Shown in pieces: positions 29,215 to 37,367 of a stretch of 38,753 nt of DNA (positions within the stretch are counted from its first letter, which is position 1; the number at the start of each line of letters is the position of its first letter). Source of the DNA: Deltaproteobacteria bacterium (lineage in GTDB: Bacteria > SAR324 > NAC60-12); assembly GCA_018645085.1 (NCBI GenBank), contig JABGPG010000126.1, positions 1-38,753 of the forward strand. The letters run 5' to 3'. Below the pieces are notes generated by a model that searched no databases, was not told the origin of the DNA, and saw only the letters and a program-made list of their open reading frames with translations. The position numbers and the translations under genes were made by a program.

Positions 29215-29414
29215 AGGCCGCTTTCAGAGTGGCACCTTACTCAGTTATTATGCTGAGATATAAAACTGTTGCCCTGCTGCGTTTAGCTTGCTCTGAGGAA
29301 AACCAACTCTCTCTGGACAATAAGTTACGCAAATAATTCCATTCTTGATGAAAGCTGAAGTGTCAGAAGAACGCATTGGTTTTTCATCATGCATCACATA
29401 ATTTAAAGAAAATC

Positions 29415-30698
29415 ATGACTGATTCAGAGACAAAATACGCTATCCGCATGATTTTGATCACGACATCCTTGGGCGGGATGTCATTCCTCTCTTTTAATAA
29501 TGGATTGCTGCTCGCCTATTTCTCCTATTTGGGCATTCCCAGCGCAACTATTCTAATCCTGCTGGCGCTTCTGCCATTATCTCAATTTGTCTTCATGATT
29601 CCCTTCAGTTATTTGTCAGATATTTACGGGAAAAAACTGATTGGGAATTTCGGCATGGTTTTATCAATCATTGGATTTTTATTGATAGCAGTTGCAGGTG
29701 TTTTTCCGGAGAGATACCTGATTTTGGTTGTCAGTCTGGGTGCAGGTGTCTTTGGTACAGGTTCCGCCTTAATTATCGGAAACTGGTTTGCCCTGCTTCA
29801 TCCAATCATTCCTGAAAATATTCGGGGCCGGTTTTTTGGTCGTTTACGTTTGACCTGGCAATCGATTGGCATCATTTTCACTTTGGTGGTTATTTACATT
29901 TTGGAACAGCATCCTACACTGGGAATGTATCAGGCTGTAATAGTAGTCATCACGATCTTGATGGCGCTACGGATGATTTATTATCAACGTATTCCTGAGT
30001 TGGATAAAGTTCTGCCCAAAAAAGAGACTTTCCGTAAATCATTTTTGAAAGTACTTGCGATTCCGGAATATTTATCCTTTTGCGCGTATTGTTTTTTGTT
30101 GACTCTTTTTACCGGCGCCTGTCCGCAAATTTTCAATTTAATTGAAAAAGATGTACTTCATTTGAGCAAAGTCGAAATGGTGTTCATCGGAAATTTATTG
30201 GTCGTCGGCGCTTTAGCCGGATTTTTTTTAGGCGGTCGTATGGTGGATAAATTCGGAACAAAATATGTTTTTCTCTGGTGTCATTTTGGCTTTGGTTTAA
30301 TTCTGTTTTTATTCCTCTGGCGTGATGTTTTTCCCGGAGAAGTTCAAATAACCGTTGGAGTTTTGACTATTTTATTTGGATTAGTACAAGCTGCTTCCAG
30401 CATTGCCATGACTTCAGAAACGCTTGTGCTGATACCAGTGGAAAATAAATCACTGGCAACTGGACTATGGTTCACACTCTACAGCGGCGGGACAGGGCTT
30501 TCAGGTGTGTTGAGTGGGCAGGCACTTGAGCTTGGACTTTTGAGTGACTCGTGGAGTTGGTTTGGACAGGCCATGAGCCGCTACGACGGACTCTTGATGC
30601 TCTGCGGCTCGATGGTGTTGTTGATGACAGTCACACTCGGACTGATCCCATCTGTTATTAAAAAAACTCCTGCAGGCTGGATTCCGCAAGGTTCGTGA
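29415..30698 (+). CDS. Major facilitator superfamily transporter
   Basis: An inner-membrane transporter of 427 residues with about 12 hydrophobic segments and a central loop near residues 190-215 (IPELDKVLPKKETFRKSF). The MFS loop 2-3 motif appears as YLSDIYGKKLIGN, and a second copy as GGRMVDKFGTKYVF in the other half. The substrate is not recognisable. The track starts at a TTG (29376); I chose the ATG at 29415 (MTDSETKY) because it lies just before the first membrane segment. It converges with the Mur-ligase gene 90 bp downstream. Confidence 0.85.
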   Translation: MTDSETKYAIRMILITTSLGGMSFLSFNNGLLLAYFSYLGIPSATILILLALLPLSQFVFMIPFSYLSDIYGKKLIGNFGMVLSIIGFLLIAVAGVFPERYLILVVSLGAGVFGTGSALIIGNWFALLHPIIPENIRGRFFGRLRLTWQSIGIIFTLVVIYILEQHPTLGMYQAVIVVITILMALRMIYYQRIPELDKVLPKKETFRKSFLKVLAIPEYLSFCAYCFLLTLFTGACPQIFNLIEKDVLHLSKVEMVFIGNLLVVGALAGFFLGGRMVDKFGTKYVFLWCHFGFGLILFLFLWRDVFPGEVQITVGVLTILFGLVQAASSIAMTSETLVLIPVENKSLATGLWFTLYSGGTGLSGVLSGQALELGLLSDSWSWFGQAMSRYDGLLMLCGSMVLLMTVTLGLIPSVIKKTPAGWIPQGS

Positions 30699-30788
30699 AG
30701 CTTCAGCTTTGCGTAATTGAGATCTATTTTTAGGGAAACTCTCTGGACCTGTTTACGGAAGTTTTTTCTTCCAAATAAAAACCGGAGT

Positions 30789-32525
30789 CTAGTTTTTAAG
30801 TTCTTCTAGAAAAGCAAGAATTTTGTCACGCTCAACCAGTCCAACGAGCAGCAGTAGGTCGCCTGCTTTTACACGCTGCACTGCCAGTTTCACAGCTTCA
30901 AGGCAGCTTTCTGTGGAACCGATATTTTCTTCCGTAAATCCCAAGAGACGCAATTCATCAAGCACGATTTTAGAAATTTCACCGGACTTTCTCCCACGTA
31001 AATAATCCTTCATTTGAGGGACTAAGAAAAAAACCGGTTGAATTTCAGCAATTACACGTGTCATCTCCCGGATTTCCTGATCACTGTGACTTCCAACATG
31101 ACCGGCTACAACGAGTCTTCGATTTGCCGGAAGCAGAGCAAGTGTTTCACAAACCGCGCTGAGTCCATGCGCGTTATGCGCGAAATCAATCAAAAGCTGA
31201 AAGCTCTGCTCAACGTCAGAGTCTTGAGAACGGTTTGCTGGAGGCAGAGGAAGTGTCAGATAATTGCCCCTGCCGGGATTATCGTCAATGTCACCCTTAA
31301 ATTCCTTGAGTGCTTTCACAATTATTTCATCTGCGAACCCCAGGTTTTTTGCCAGGGCAATGACACCCAGAGAATTGGCAACATTGTATCTGGCAGCACC
31401 GTTAAGAGTGAATGGTATTTCATTCACATTCAGCAAAATATTTACTGAATTTCCCTGTGCATAAAAAATCTTTCCCTGATCAGCATAACAAACAGCACCG
31501 CCCTTTTTCCGGTGATTAAGCAAAATCGGAGAATTCGCATCAAGACTGAACCAGCACAGGGGATGTTTTAATTTTCTCGAATATTCAACCAGTCCGGAAT
31601 CATCAGCATTGAGCACCAATGTACCACCGGAAACCTCCAGTGGACGGAGAATCGTGAACTTGACATCAATGAGATCGGCAAGACTCCGTACACCATATTC
31701 ACCCAGATGTTCTTCTGCGACATTGGTGATTATTCCCGCCTGAGCCTCAGTCACACCAAGTCCTCTGCGCATCATTCCTCCGCGTGCGGATTCCAGCACG
31801 CCGAACTCAACGCGCTGATCCCGCAGGATCTCACGTGCTCCTCCAGGACCGGAATAGTCTCCAACATCGAGGATTTCATCGCCAACTTTAATCCAGTCTG
31901 TAGAGGTCAGTCCAGAAGTATTTCCAGCAGCTTTGACGATGGAAGCGAGTAGACGTCCTACAGTAGATTTGCCGTTGGTTCCGGTGATGAGTGCAAGCGG
32001 TATGTTGCAGAGAGAGTTCCAGTCAACTTCATCGGCGGCAGGTAATTTATCGGCGGGCCAACTTTTTGATCCAATTCCAAGACCGAGAGTTACGGTTTCT
32101 TCATCAGCCAACAGTTGTATACCGTGTGAGTTTGCGGCAGCACTTAGTTTAAGCAGTTCAGGATTACTTTCCTGCTCAATACTTGCTTTGAGTTTTGAAA
32201 CTGTTTTTTCGAAATTTTCAGGGCTTGCTCCAATAAGCCGTGCGACAGTGCTGTTCCATGCTGCTTCATTGAGTTCAGTTGCAGCATAAACTGCATCCAT
32301 TGAAGAGCAAAAAGCCAAACTTGCACCTGCAGAACTGGTTCTAACAGTCAATGGAGTTTCCCCCCAGCCAGTCGCTGCCAACAGTTTTTGAACTTCTTCC
32401 TGCCAGCACTGTACGATTTCATCTACAGGAACACCTTCAACAGCAACATCCAGAACTGTTCCTGGTGAATGGAAATACAGATTTGGCCCGGTTAAGTGAC
32501 GGCTGCTTTCGAGTGTTAATTTCAT
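30789..32525 (-). CDS. CphA-like Mur ligase without the ATP-grasp domain
   Basis: A 578-residue protein related to cyanophycin synthetase. It has a CphA-like N-terminal motif (GPNLYFHSPGTVLDV; CphA has GPNLYAHFP) and a C-terminal Mur-ligase unit. That unit has a P-loop ITGTNGKST near residue 181, LESARGGMMRRGLG, ITNVAEEHLGEYG, the ADD loop and IDFAHNAHG. The ATP-grasp domain of CphA is missing; only about 140 residues of unclear fold replace it. Mur ligases join an amino acid or peptide to a carboxylate with ATP, and in CphA this half adds arginine. The track start is a TTG; the ATG at 32525 matches the CphA-like start. It begins 32 bp after cphA and is probably cotranscribed. Confidence 0.85.
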   Translation of the reverse strand: MKLTLESSRHLTGPNLYFHSPGTVLDVAVEGVPVDEIVQCWQEEVQKLLAATGWGETPLTVRTSSAGASLAFCSSMDAVYAATELNEAAWNSTVARLIGASPENFEKTVSKLKASIEQESNPELLKLSAAANSHGIQLLADEETVTLGLGIGSKSWPADKLPAADEVDWNSLCNIPLALITGTNGKSTVGRLLASIVKAAGNTSGLTSTDWIKVGDEILDVGDYSGPGGAREILRDQRVEFGVLESARGGMMRRGLGVTEAQAGIITNVAEEHLGEYGVRSLADLIDVKFTILRPLEVSGGTLVLNADDSGLVEYSRKLKHPLCWFSLDANSPILLNHRKKGGAVCYADQGKIFYAQGNSVNILLNVNEIPFTLNGAARYNVANSLGVIALAKNLGFADEIIVKALKEFKGDIDDNPGRGNYLTLPLPPANRSQDSDVEQSFQLLIDFAHNAHGLSAVCETLALLPANRRLVVAGHVGSHSDQEIREMTRVIAEIQPVFFLVPQMKDYLRGRKSGEISKIVLDELRLLGFTEENIGSTESCLEAVKLAVQRVKAGDLLLLVGLVERDKILAFLEELKN

Positions 32526-32557
32526 CAAGGATCCAGGCAATATGTGATGATTTTTTC

Positions 32558-35377
32558 TCAGTCCGCTTCTTCTTCATTTACTGGCATCTGATCAATCCGC
32601 ACTCCGCGTTCATCCCGGATAAATCTTTGTCCCGCGCCCAAAGTAAAAGGTTCGACAAAGGATTCAGCTGAATCCTCAACAATCGGCGGAGTTGTTTTTG
32701 CGGACGACAGGAGTTCTTCATCCTGATTAAAGTTGATGATTTGTTTCCAGCAACGTGTCACGTTGTCACCAAAGATCATCAGTAAATCTCCAGGTTCCGC
32801 CATTGAGAGACCGTGTTGAATCGATTCAACTTCGTCAGCAATTACTTCGATGTTCTCTTCAGCGACTCCGTTTTCCAGCAGGATTTTACGCAGCATTTGT
32901 GGGATTTCATCGTAGCCGCGTTTCCTTCGATTATCATCTGCTTTACAGATAAAATGATCAAAAACTCCTGAGACTATCTTTGCTACCTCGACAACATCCT
33001 CATCCCTTCTGTCTCCAGGCATGGAAATCACACAGATGTTTTTTCCATGAGTTTCCAAACGTGAAACGAGATGACACATTCCCTTAAAAGCAGCAGCATT
33101 ATGTGCATAATCCAGAATAACTTTGAAGGGATATTCATCAAAAATATTCATGCGCCCCGGTGCCTGGAAGAATGTAGTATTAAAGGTGCGCAGCCCATGA
33201 CGAATGTCATCCAGCGGCTTCCCCATGCTGTAAGCGAGTGCTGCGGCGAACATTGCGTTTTGTACGTTGTGAACCGCTTTTCCTTCCAGAGTAGCAGGAA
33301 TCAAGTGTGTCCAGAGCAGAGGTATATGCGAGCCCTTGTCGTACATGGTGATCATGTCACCATTGAGACCTTTTTCCAGCACAACTGCTCTGCCTTCTGC
33401 GCGGATATGTTCACGTACCAGAGGATGATTGTCTGCGAGTGTGATGTAACAGATATTTTCTGCTTTTGTGTGATTTGCCATTTCCAGACAAAGGTTATCG
33501 TCTGCGTTGAGCACAGCGGTATCAGTGGCAATTTCAATGAGAATACGCTTAATACGTGCCAGTTGCTCCACAGTATCTATTCCTCGAAGTCCAAGATGAT
33601 CACCTGAAACATTGAGGCAGGCGGCAACATCACAATTGCGAAAGCCAATTCCTGTACGTAGCATGCCGCCGCGCGCGACTTCCATTACAGCCACATCCAC
33701 TGAAGGATCACGGAGCACCATTTGCGCGGAAACAGGCCCGGTCATGTCACCTTTTACAGTCAGGTGTCCGTCGATATAAACTCCGTCTGTTGAGGTCATA
33801 CCGACAATATGTCCACTGGTTTTCAGGATATGAGAAAGCATCCGTGAAGTTGTTGTCTTCCCGTTCGTTCCGGTAATTCCGGCAATTGGAATTTGACTTG
33901 GAGTACCGGGAGGAAAAAGCATATCCATCACCGAGGCCGCAACATCACGCGGCTTGCCTTCACTCGGAGCAACGTGCATCCGGAATCCCGGTGCAGCATT
34001 CACCTCAACAATTGCCCCACCGATATCCTTGTAGGATTGAGTGATGTCATCTGTCAGAAAATCAACTCCGCCTACATCCAGTCCGATAGACTTAATGGCC
34101 CGCACCGCCATTTCACGATTATCAGGGTGAACCACATCAGTCATGTCAATCGCGGTTCCTCCCATCGAAAGATTTCCTGCTGCACAAAGATAAAAAATTT
34201 CATCTTTGGCCAACACAGTTTCATGGGTTTTATCTGCTTCACTTAACAGACGCTCGGCCTGTTCGTCAAATTTGAGGCGGGTTAGTACTTTTTCATGGCC
34301 AATTCCACGGCGGGGATCACTGTTTACTATTTCTACAAGTTCCTCAATTGTATTTTTACCGTCACCCACTACATGTCCCGGAACACGTTTGGAAACCGCT
34401 ACCAGTTCACCATTAACCACCAGCATCCGATGGTCGAGACCCGTCACGTAATTTTCAACTATAGTTGCTTTGTTGGTACTTTGAGATTGAGCCTCATTAA
34501 ACGCTACTACTACCTGTTCATCACTAGTGAGATTGACCGAAACTCCTCGTCCGTGGTTTCCGTCTAATGGTTTGAGAACCACCGGGAAGCCGATTTTATG
34601 CGCCTGCTGGAGTGCTTCTTCTTCATTATAGGCAATCCGCTGAGTAGTTGTAGGCAGTCCAAGATCATAGAGAATAGTGTGAGTTTCCTCTTTGTCACCG
34701 GCAATGCCGACCGCAATTTGCCTTGTTTCACTGGTGATCGTTGCCTGAATTCTGCGTTGATATTTTCCGTGACCAAACTGAACCAGACTGTAGCGGTTGA
34801 GCCGCAGGTAAGGAATATCACGTTCTTTTGCCGCATTGACCAAGGAGCCTGTGCTGGGACCGAATTCATGACGTTGCGAAAAACTGATGAAAGCGTCACG
34901 TTCCTCTTCAAAATTAAAATCCGCAGAAGGCACTGTTTCGATTTGCTTGCGGAGTTCTTCCGGCAGAAGATTCAGCAGTAGAGTCAAAGCCAGTTCACCA
35001 GCTTTAAGACCGACATCGCGCTGCATGTACTGGAACACCATGTTGTACTCAGCGTGTGTTCCAGTGGAACGTGTACGTCCAAAAGTCACATCGGAACCTG
35101 CAATGCATTGCAGTTCAATGGCAACGTGCTCCATGATGTGCCCCATCCAGGTGCCTTCGTCTTCACGCATCCTGCGGATGAAACCTCCGGATTTACGGTA
35201 TGAGCAACCGTGTTCTTCAAGTCCGGGCAGAGTCTCGACGAGTTGATCAATAAATTGCTGACCAATTTTTGCGGAGGGCCACTCTTCAAGTATGCCTAAA
35301 TCCAACACGTGCCGGATTACCGGAAAATGCGCATACAGATTAGGGCCTTGATAAACATTGGTGGAGATGATTTTCAT
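32558..35377 (-). CDS. cphA: Cyanophycin synthetase
   Basis: A 939-residue CphA that builds the storage polymer multi-L-arginyl-poly-L-aspartate with ATP. Order: N-terminal domain (about 1-160), ATP-grasp domain adding aspartate (about 210-470, VVLKPLDGNHGRGVSVNL and EVNAAPGFRMH), and Mur-ligase domain adding arginine (P-loop GITGTNGKTTTSRML near 500, EVARGGMLRTGIG, LDYAHNAAAF). It is about 65 residues longer than the 873-residue Synechocystis enzyme through an acidic C-terminal tail that includes FIRDERGVRIDQ. GAGGT precedes the ATG. It follows cphB (166-bp gap) and precedes the Mur-ligase paralogue, so synthesis and breakdown genes lie together. Confidence 0.96.
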   Translation of the reverse strand: MKIISTNVYQGPNLYAHFPVIRHVLDLGILEEWPSAKIGQQFIDQLVETLPGLEEHGCSYRKSGGFIRRMREDEGTWMGHIMEHVAIELQCIAGSDVTFGRTRSTGTHAEYNMVFQYMQRDVGLKAGELALTLLLNLLPEELRKQIETVPSADFNFEEERDAFISFSQRHEFGPSTGSLVNAAKERDIPYLRLNRYSLVQFGHGKYQRRIQATITSETRQIAVGIAGDKEETHTILYDLGLPTTTQRIAYNEEEALQQAHKIGFPVVLKPLDGNHGRGVSVNLTSDEQVVVAFNEAQSQSTNKATIVENYVTGLDHRMLVVNGELVAVSKRVPGHVVGDGKNTIEELVEIVNSDPRRGIGHEKVLTRLKFDEQAERLLSEADKTHETVLAKDEIFYLCAAGNLSMGGTAIDMTDVVHPDNREMAVRAIKSIGLDVGGVDFLTDDITQSYKDIGGAIVEVNAAPGFRMHVAPSEGKPRDVAASVMDMLFPPGTPSQIPIAGITGTNGKTTTSRMLSHILKTSGHIVGMTSTDGVYIDGHLTVKGDMTGPVSAQMVLRDPSVDVAVMEVARGGMLRTGIGFRNCDVAACLNVSGDHLGLRGIDTVEQLARIKRILIEIATDTAVLNADDNLCLEMANHTKAENICYITLADNHPLVREHIRAEGRAVVLEKGLNGDMITMYDKGSHIPLLWTHLIPATLEGKAVHNVQNAMFAAALAYSMGKPLDDIRHGLRTFNTTFFQAPGRMNIFDEYPFKVILDYAHNAAAFKGMCHLVSRLETHGKNICVISMPGDRRDEDVVEVAKIVSGVFDHFICKADDNRRKRGYDEIPQMLRKILLENGVAEENIEVIADEVESIQHGLSMAEPGDLLMIFGDNVTRCWKQIINFNQDEELLSSAKTTPPIVEDSAESFVEPFTLGAGQRFIRDERGVRIDQMPVNEEEAD

Positions 35378-35543
35378 GAAACCTCATTGAGCTAAGAAGA
35401 AGAGTGACAGAAAAGATGATCCAGGAAAAAGTCGAAAAGCACAAAAAAAATAACAGCACAGAATCTTAATAAGATAGAGGAGGATATTTATTTTTCTTCT
35501 CCATTTTATCTATGCATCGTTGAGGGTTTTGAGTCAGTCTGCC

Positions 35544-36362
35544 TCAGTCCAGAAAAACCTGTCTTGTGTTAATATCGTATTTTGCACCAGCGCTTAAAAG
35601 ATGTAATCGTAAATTTGTCAAATTGATGGGTGTACCCCTGCTTTTAGAACCCATTGAAGAATGAGATAATTCGCTGGGATCTACTACAGTAATTGAACCT
35701 GTACCTATCACCTCAAGCATTCCATCCGGATCAATAAAAGCGGCGGTGTTTTCGTCAATGCCTATTCCGGAAACAAACGGATTGTAAGCCACCGCGGACA
35801 GCAGACGTCCTAAACGGTCACGTTGTCGGAAATGCTGATCCACCACTATCCGGTTTGTTAATCCAAGCCCGGGAGCAAAAGTAACACCTCCTTCGCGGGG
35901 AGTAGGGCTGTTTTTCCCACCGGCTATCATGTGTTCCGGAACAAAAGCTGCGCCTGCGGAGGTTCCGGCAAAATGGACTCCATCCGCGTTTCTACGGCGT
36001 ATCATCTGTGCTACGGAAGTACCTCCCATGATAGTAGAAAGACGCAACTGATTCCCTCCTGTAATAAAAATACCATTCGCTTCTTTTAACTCACGCAGAT
36101 AATCCTCACGTTCGCTGTCCGCACGTTCTTCGATCGGCAGCCCAACACAGTGATCAACTCCAATATCGCGGAAGATATCAATGTAGTTCTGCCCTGTTTC
36201 CTTGAGTTTGGATGCTGTAGGAATGATGGCCAGTCGGGCGTTTTTGCCTCCGCAGAGTTCAGCGAATTTTTGTAAGATTATGGGTTTTTTTAGTTTTTCC
36301 TCCGCACCGCCGATCGGCACGATATATCCACGTTGAAGGCCTTCCGTACCTTGAATTGTCAC
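35544..36362 (-). CDS. cphB: Cyanophycinase
   Basis: A 272-residue serine exopeptidase that releases beta-Asp-Arg dipeptides from cyanophycin. The nucleophile is S135 in FAGTSAGAAF. GYIVPIGGAEEK, IFITGGNQLRLS and VDQHFRQRDRLGRL are family segments. No signal peptide is seen, so it acts inside the cell on stored polymer. The start is a GTG at 36362, supported by AAAAGGAT upstream at proper spacing. The gene is first of the cphB-cphA-Mur ligase set, with a 343-bp upstream region that should hold its promoter. Confidence 0.96.
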   Translation of the reverse strand: MTIQGTEGLQRGYIVPIGGAEEKLKKPIILQKFAELCGGKNARLAIIPTASKLKETGQNYIDIFRDIGVDHCVGLPIEERADSEREDYLRELKEANGIFITGGNQLRLSTIMGGTSVAQMIRRRNADGVHFAGTSAGAAFVPEHMIAGGKNSPTPREGGVTFAPGLGLTNRIVVDQHFRQRDRLGRLLSAVAYNPFVSGIGIDENTAAFIDPDGMLEVIGTGSITVVDPSELSHSSMGSKSRGTPINLTNLRLHLLSAGAKYDINTRQVFLD

Positions 36363-36393
36363 TAATTATCCTTTTGATGATAAATCTTTATTT

Positions 36394-36675
36394 GTGATAG
36401 CTGCTCTTTTTATTTCAACTTTAAAAGTACTTACTATAGCAACAAACCTGACTAAGACACCAGTAGTTTTACCTAAAACATATACTGATGGATCTCAAAA
36501 CACGCTGCTTTTTGATCGGTTTATTATCCGTAAAGTAAAAAAAGCAACAAAGCTTGCCGTTTATGGCGTGTTCCAATTCTTGTTCATGAAGAACCGGCCG
36601 TTGTTGCAGCAGTTCGCTGCTTCTCTTGGAACTACTCCAGGTTTCCGGGATATGATGAAAAACCCGGAAACATGA
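36394..36675 (+). CDS. Possible small protein, 93 residues or fewer, unrecognised
   Basis: This open frame begins with GTG and runs antisense to the cphB upstream region. The last 30 residues from the ATG at 36588 (MKNRPLLQQFAASLGTTPGF and onward) look protein-like in composition, while the first half does not. No Shine-Dalgarno precedes the GTG. The end of the frame contains the GTTTCCGGG/CCCGGAAAC hairpin. It may be a small gene, a remnant, or chance; I do not assign a function. Confidence 0.22.
   Translation: MIAALFISTLKVLTIATNLTKTPVVLPKTYTDGSQNTLLFDRFIIRKVKKATKLAVYGVFQFLFMKNRPLLQQFAASLGTTPGFRDMMKNPET
36641..36671. repeat. Inverted repeat downstream of the unknown 181-residue gene
   Basis: GTTTCCGGG and CCCGGAAAC pair perfectly over 9 bp with a 13-nt loop. 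It starts about 35 bp past the stop of the minus-strand gene at 36706. No T run follows on the minus strand, so it is not a classic terminator. Confidence 0.5.
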
Positions 36676-36705
36676 GCTTTCAAAGTACTTATGATTGGAG
36701 GGGTG

Positions 36706-37251
36706 TCAATTTAAAACATTTGACTCAACGAGGATACTCAGCGGTTCTTTCCTTTCTCCATGACGGCTGAGACTGAAATGATCATGAGCAAAAAATTCTT
36801 CTGCAATTTCGGCTAAAGCAGGTCGAAGCTGCTCAAAGGCTTGTTCAGTATTCGGCAGATTCAAACGGTCATTTGAAATCACCCAGAAACGTATCCGCTC
36901 AAAACTAAGCCGGCCCTTAAATTCCGCTTCCTGTTCTAAAAATTCCGCAGCATTCAATACAGCCTTCAAAGCGGTATTCAGTCGCACTGAGATTGTACCC
37001 TCATGAAAACGTTTACGCTGATAAAGCAGAGACAATTTTCCATCATCACTTGCCAGAGAATAATTTCCCTCATGAGTTACCAATAAAGTTCCGGGACCTT
37101 CAGGAACATGATTATAGTCAGCCACATCAATCATTAAATGGTCTTTCAGTTTTTTATTACGAATCCACGAATGAAAGACTGGCACAAATTCAGTTGCGTT
37201 AATATTCGTTTCTTCAGCGAGTAATTTAATGCTGAGTCGTTGCAGTTCCAT
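36706..37251 (-). CDS. Unrecognised 181-residue protein
   Basis: I do not recognise this protein. It is soluble in appearance, with no signal peptide or membrane segment. It has a beta-rich middle (GPGTLLVTHEGNYSLASDDG, LSLLYQRKRF) and helical later parts (NTALKAVLNAAEFLEQE, EQAFEQLRPALAEIAEEFF). The track begins at a TTG; the ATG at 37251 (MELQRLSIKLL) is better because GGAG lies 6 nt upstream. It lies about 115 bp downstream of the nitrite/sulfite reductase in the same direction, so it may be cotranscribed with it. A role linked to that enzyme is possible but unsupported by motif. Codon use and start signal suggest a real gene. Confidence 0.7.
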   Translation of the reverse strand: MELQRLSIKLLAEETNINATEFVPVFHSWIRNKKLKDHLMIDVADYNHVPEGPGTLLVTHEGNYSLASDDGKLSLLYQRKRFHEGTISVRLNTALKAVLNAAEFLEQEAEFKGRLSFERIRFWVISNDRLNLPNTEQAFEQLRPALAEIAEEFFAHDHFSLSRHGERKEPLSILVESNVLN

Positions 37252-37367
37252 AAAGTACTCCAAAAAGTGTTATTTGTTTAAGTTCCGAATAACCGCTAAT
37301 TAACAGCGAATGTTTCCGCATTCCTGTTGAATTAGGCGGAATCCCGGGCAATGCTTCATAAGACAGT

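Larger units (their letters stand above)
36363..36705. other. Intergenic region upstream of cphB
   Basis: This 343-bp region should hold the cphB promoter (minus strand), but I find no convincing -35/-10 pair. It has two hairpins: GCAGC/GCTGC (36606-36620) and GTTTCCGGG/CCCGGAAAC (36641-36671). The 10-mer AAAGTACTTA, containing the palindrome AAGTACTT, occurs near both ends (36424-36433 and 36682-36691). A possible small plus-strand ORF overlaps it. Confidence 0.4.

Noticed and set aside
36641-36671. Rho-independent terminator for the 181-residue gene
   Set aside because: The stem is good, but no T run follows on the minus strand, so I list it as an inverted repeat only.
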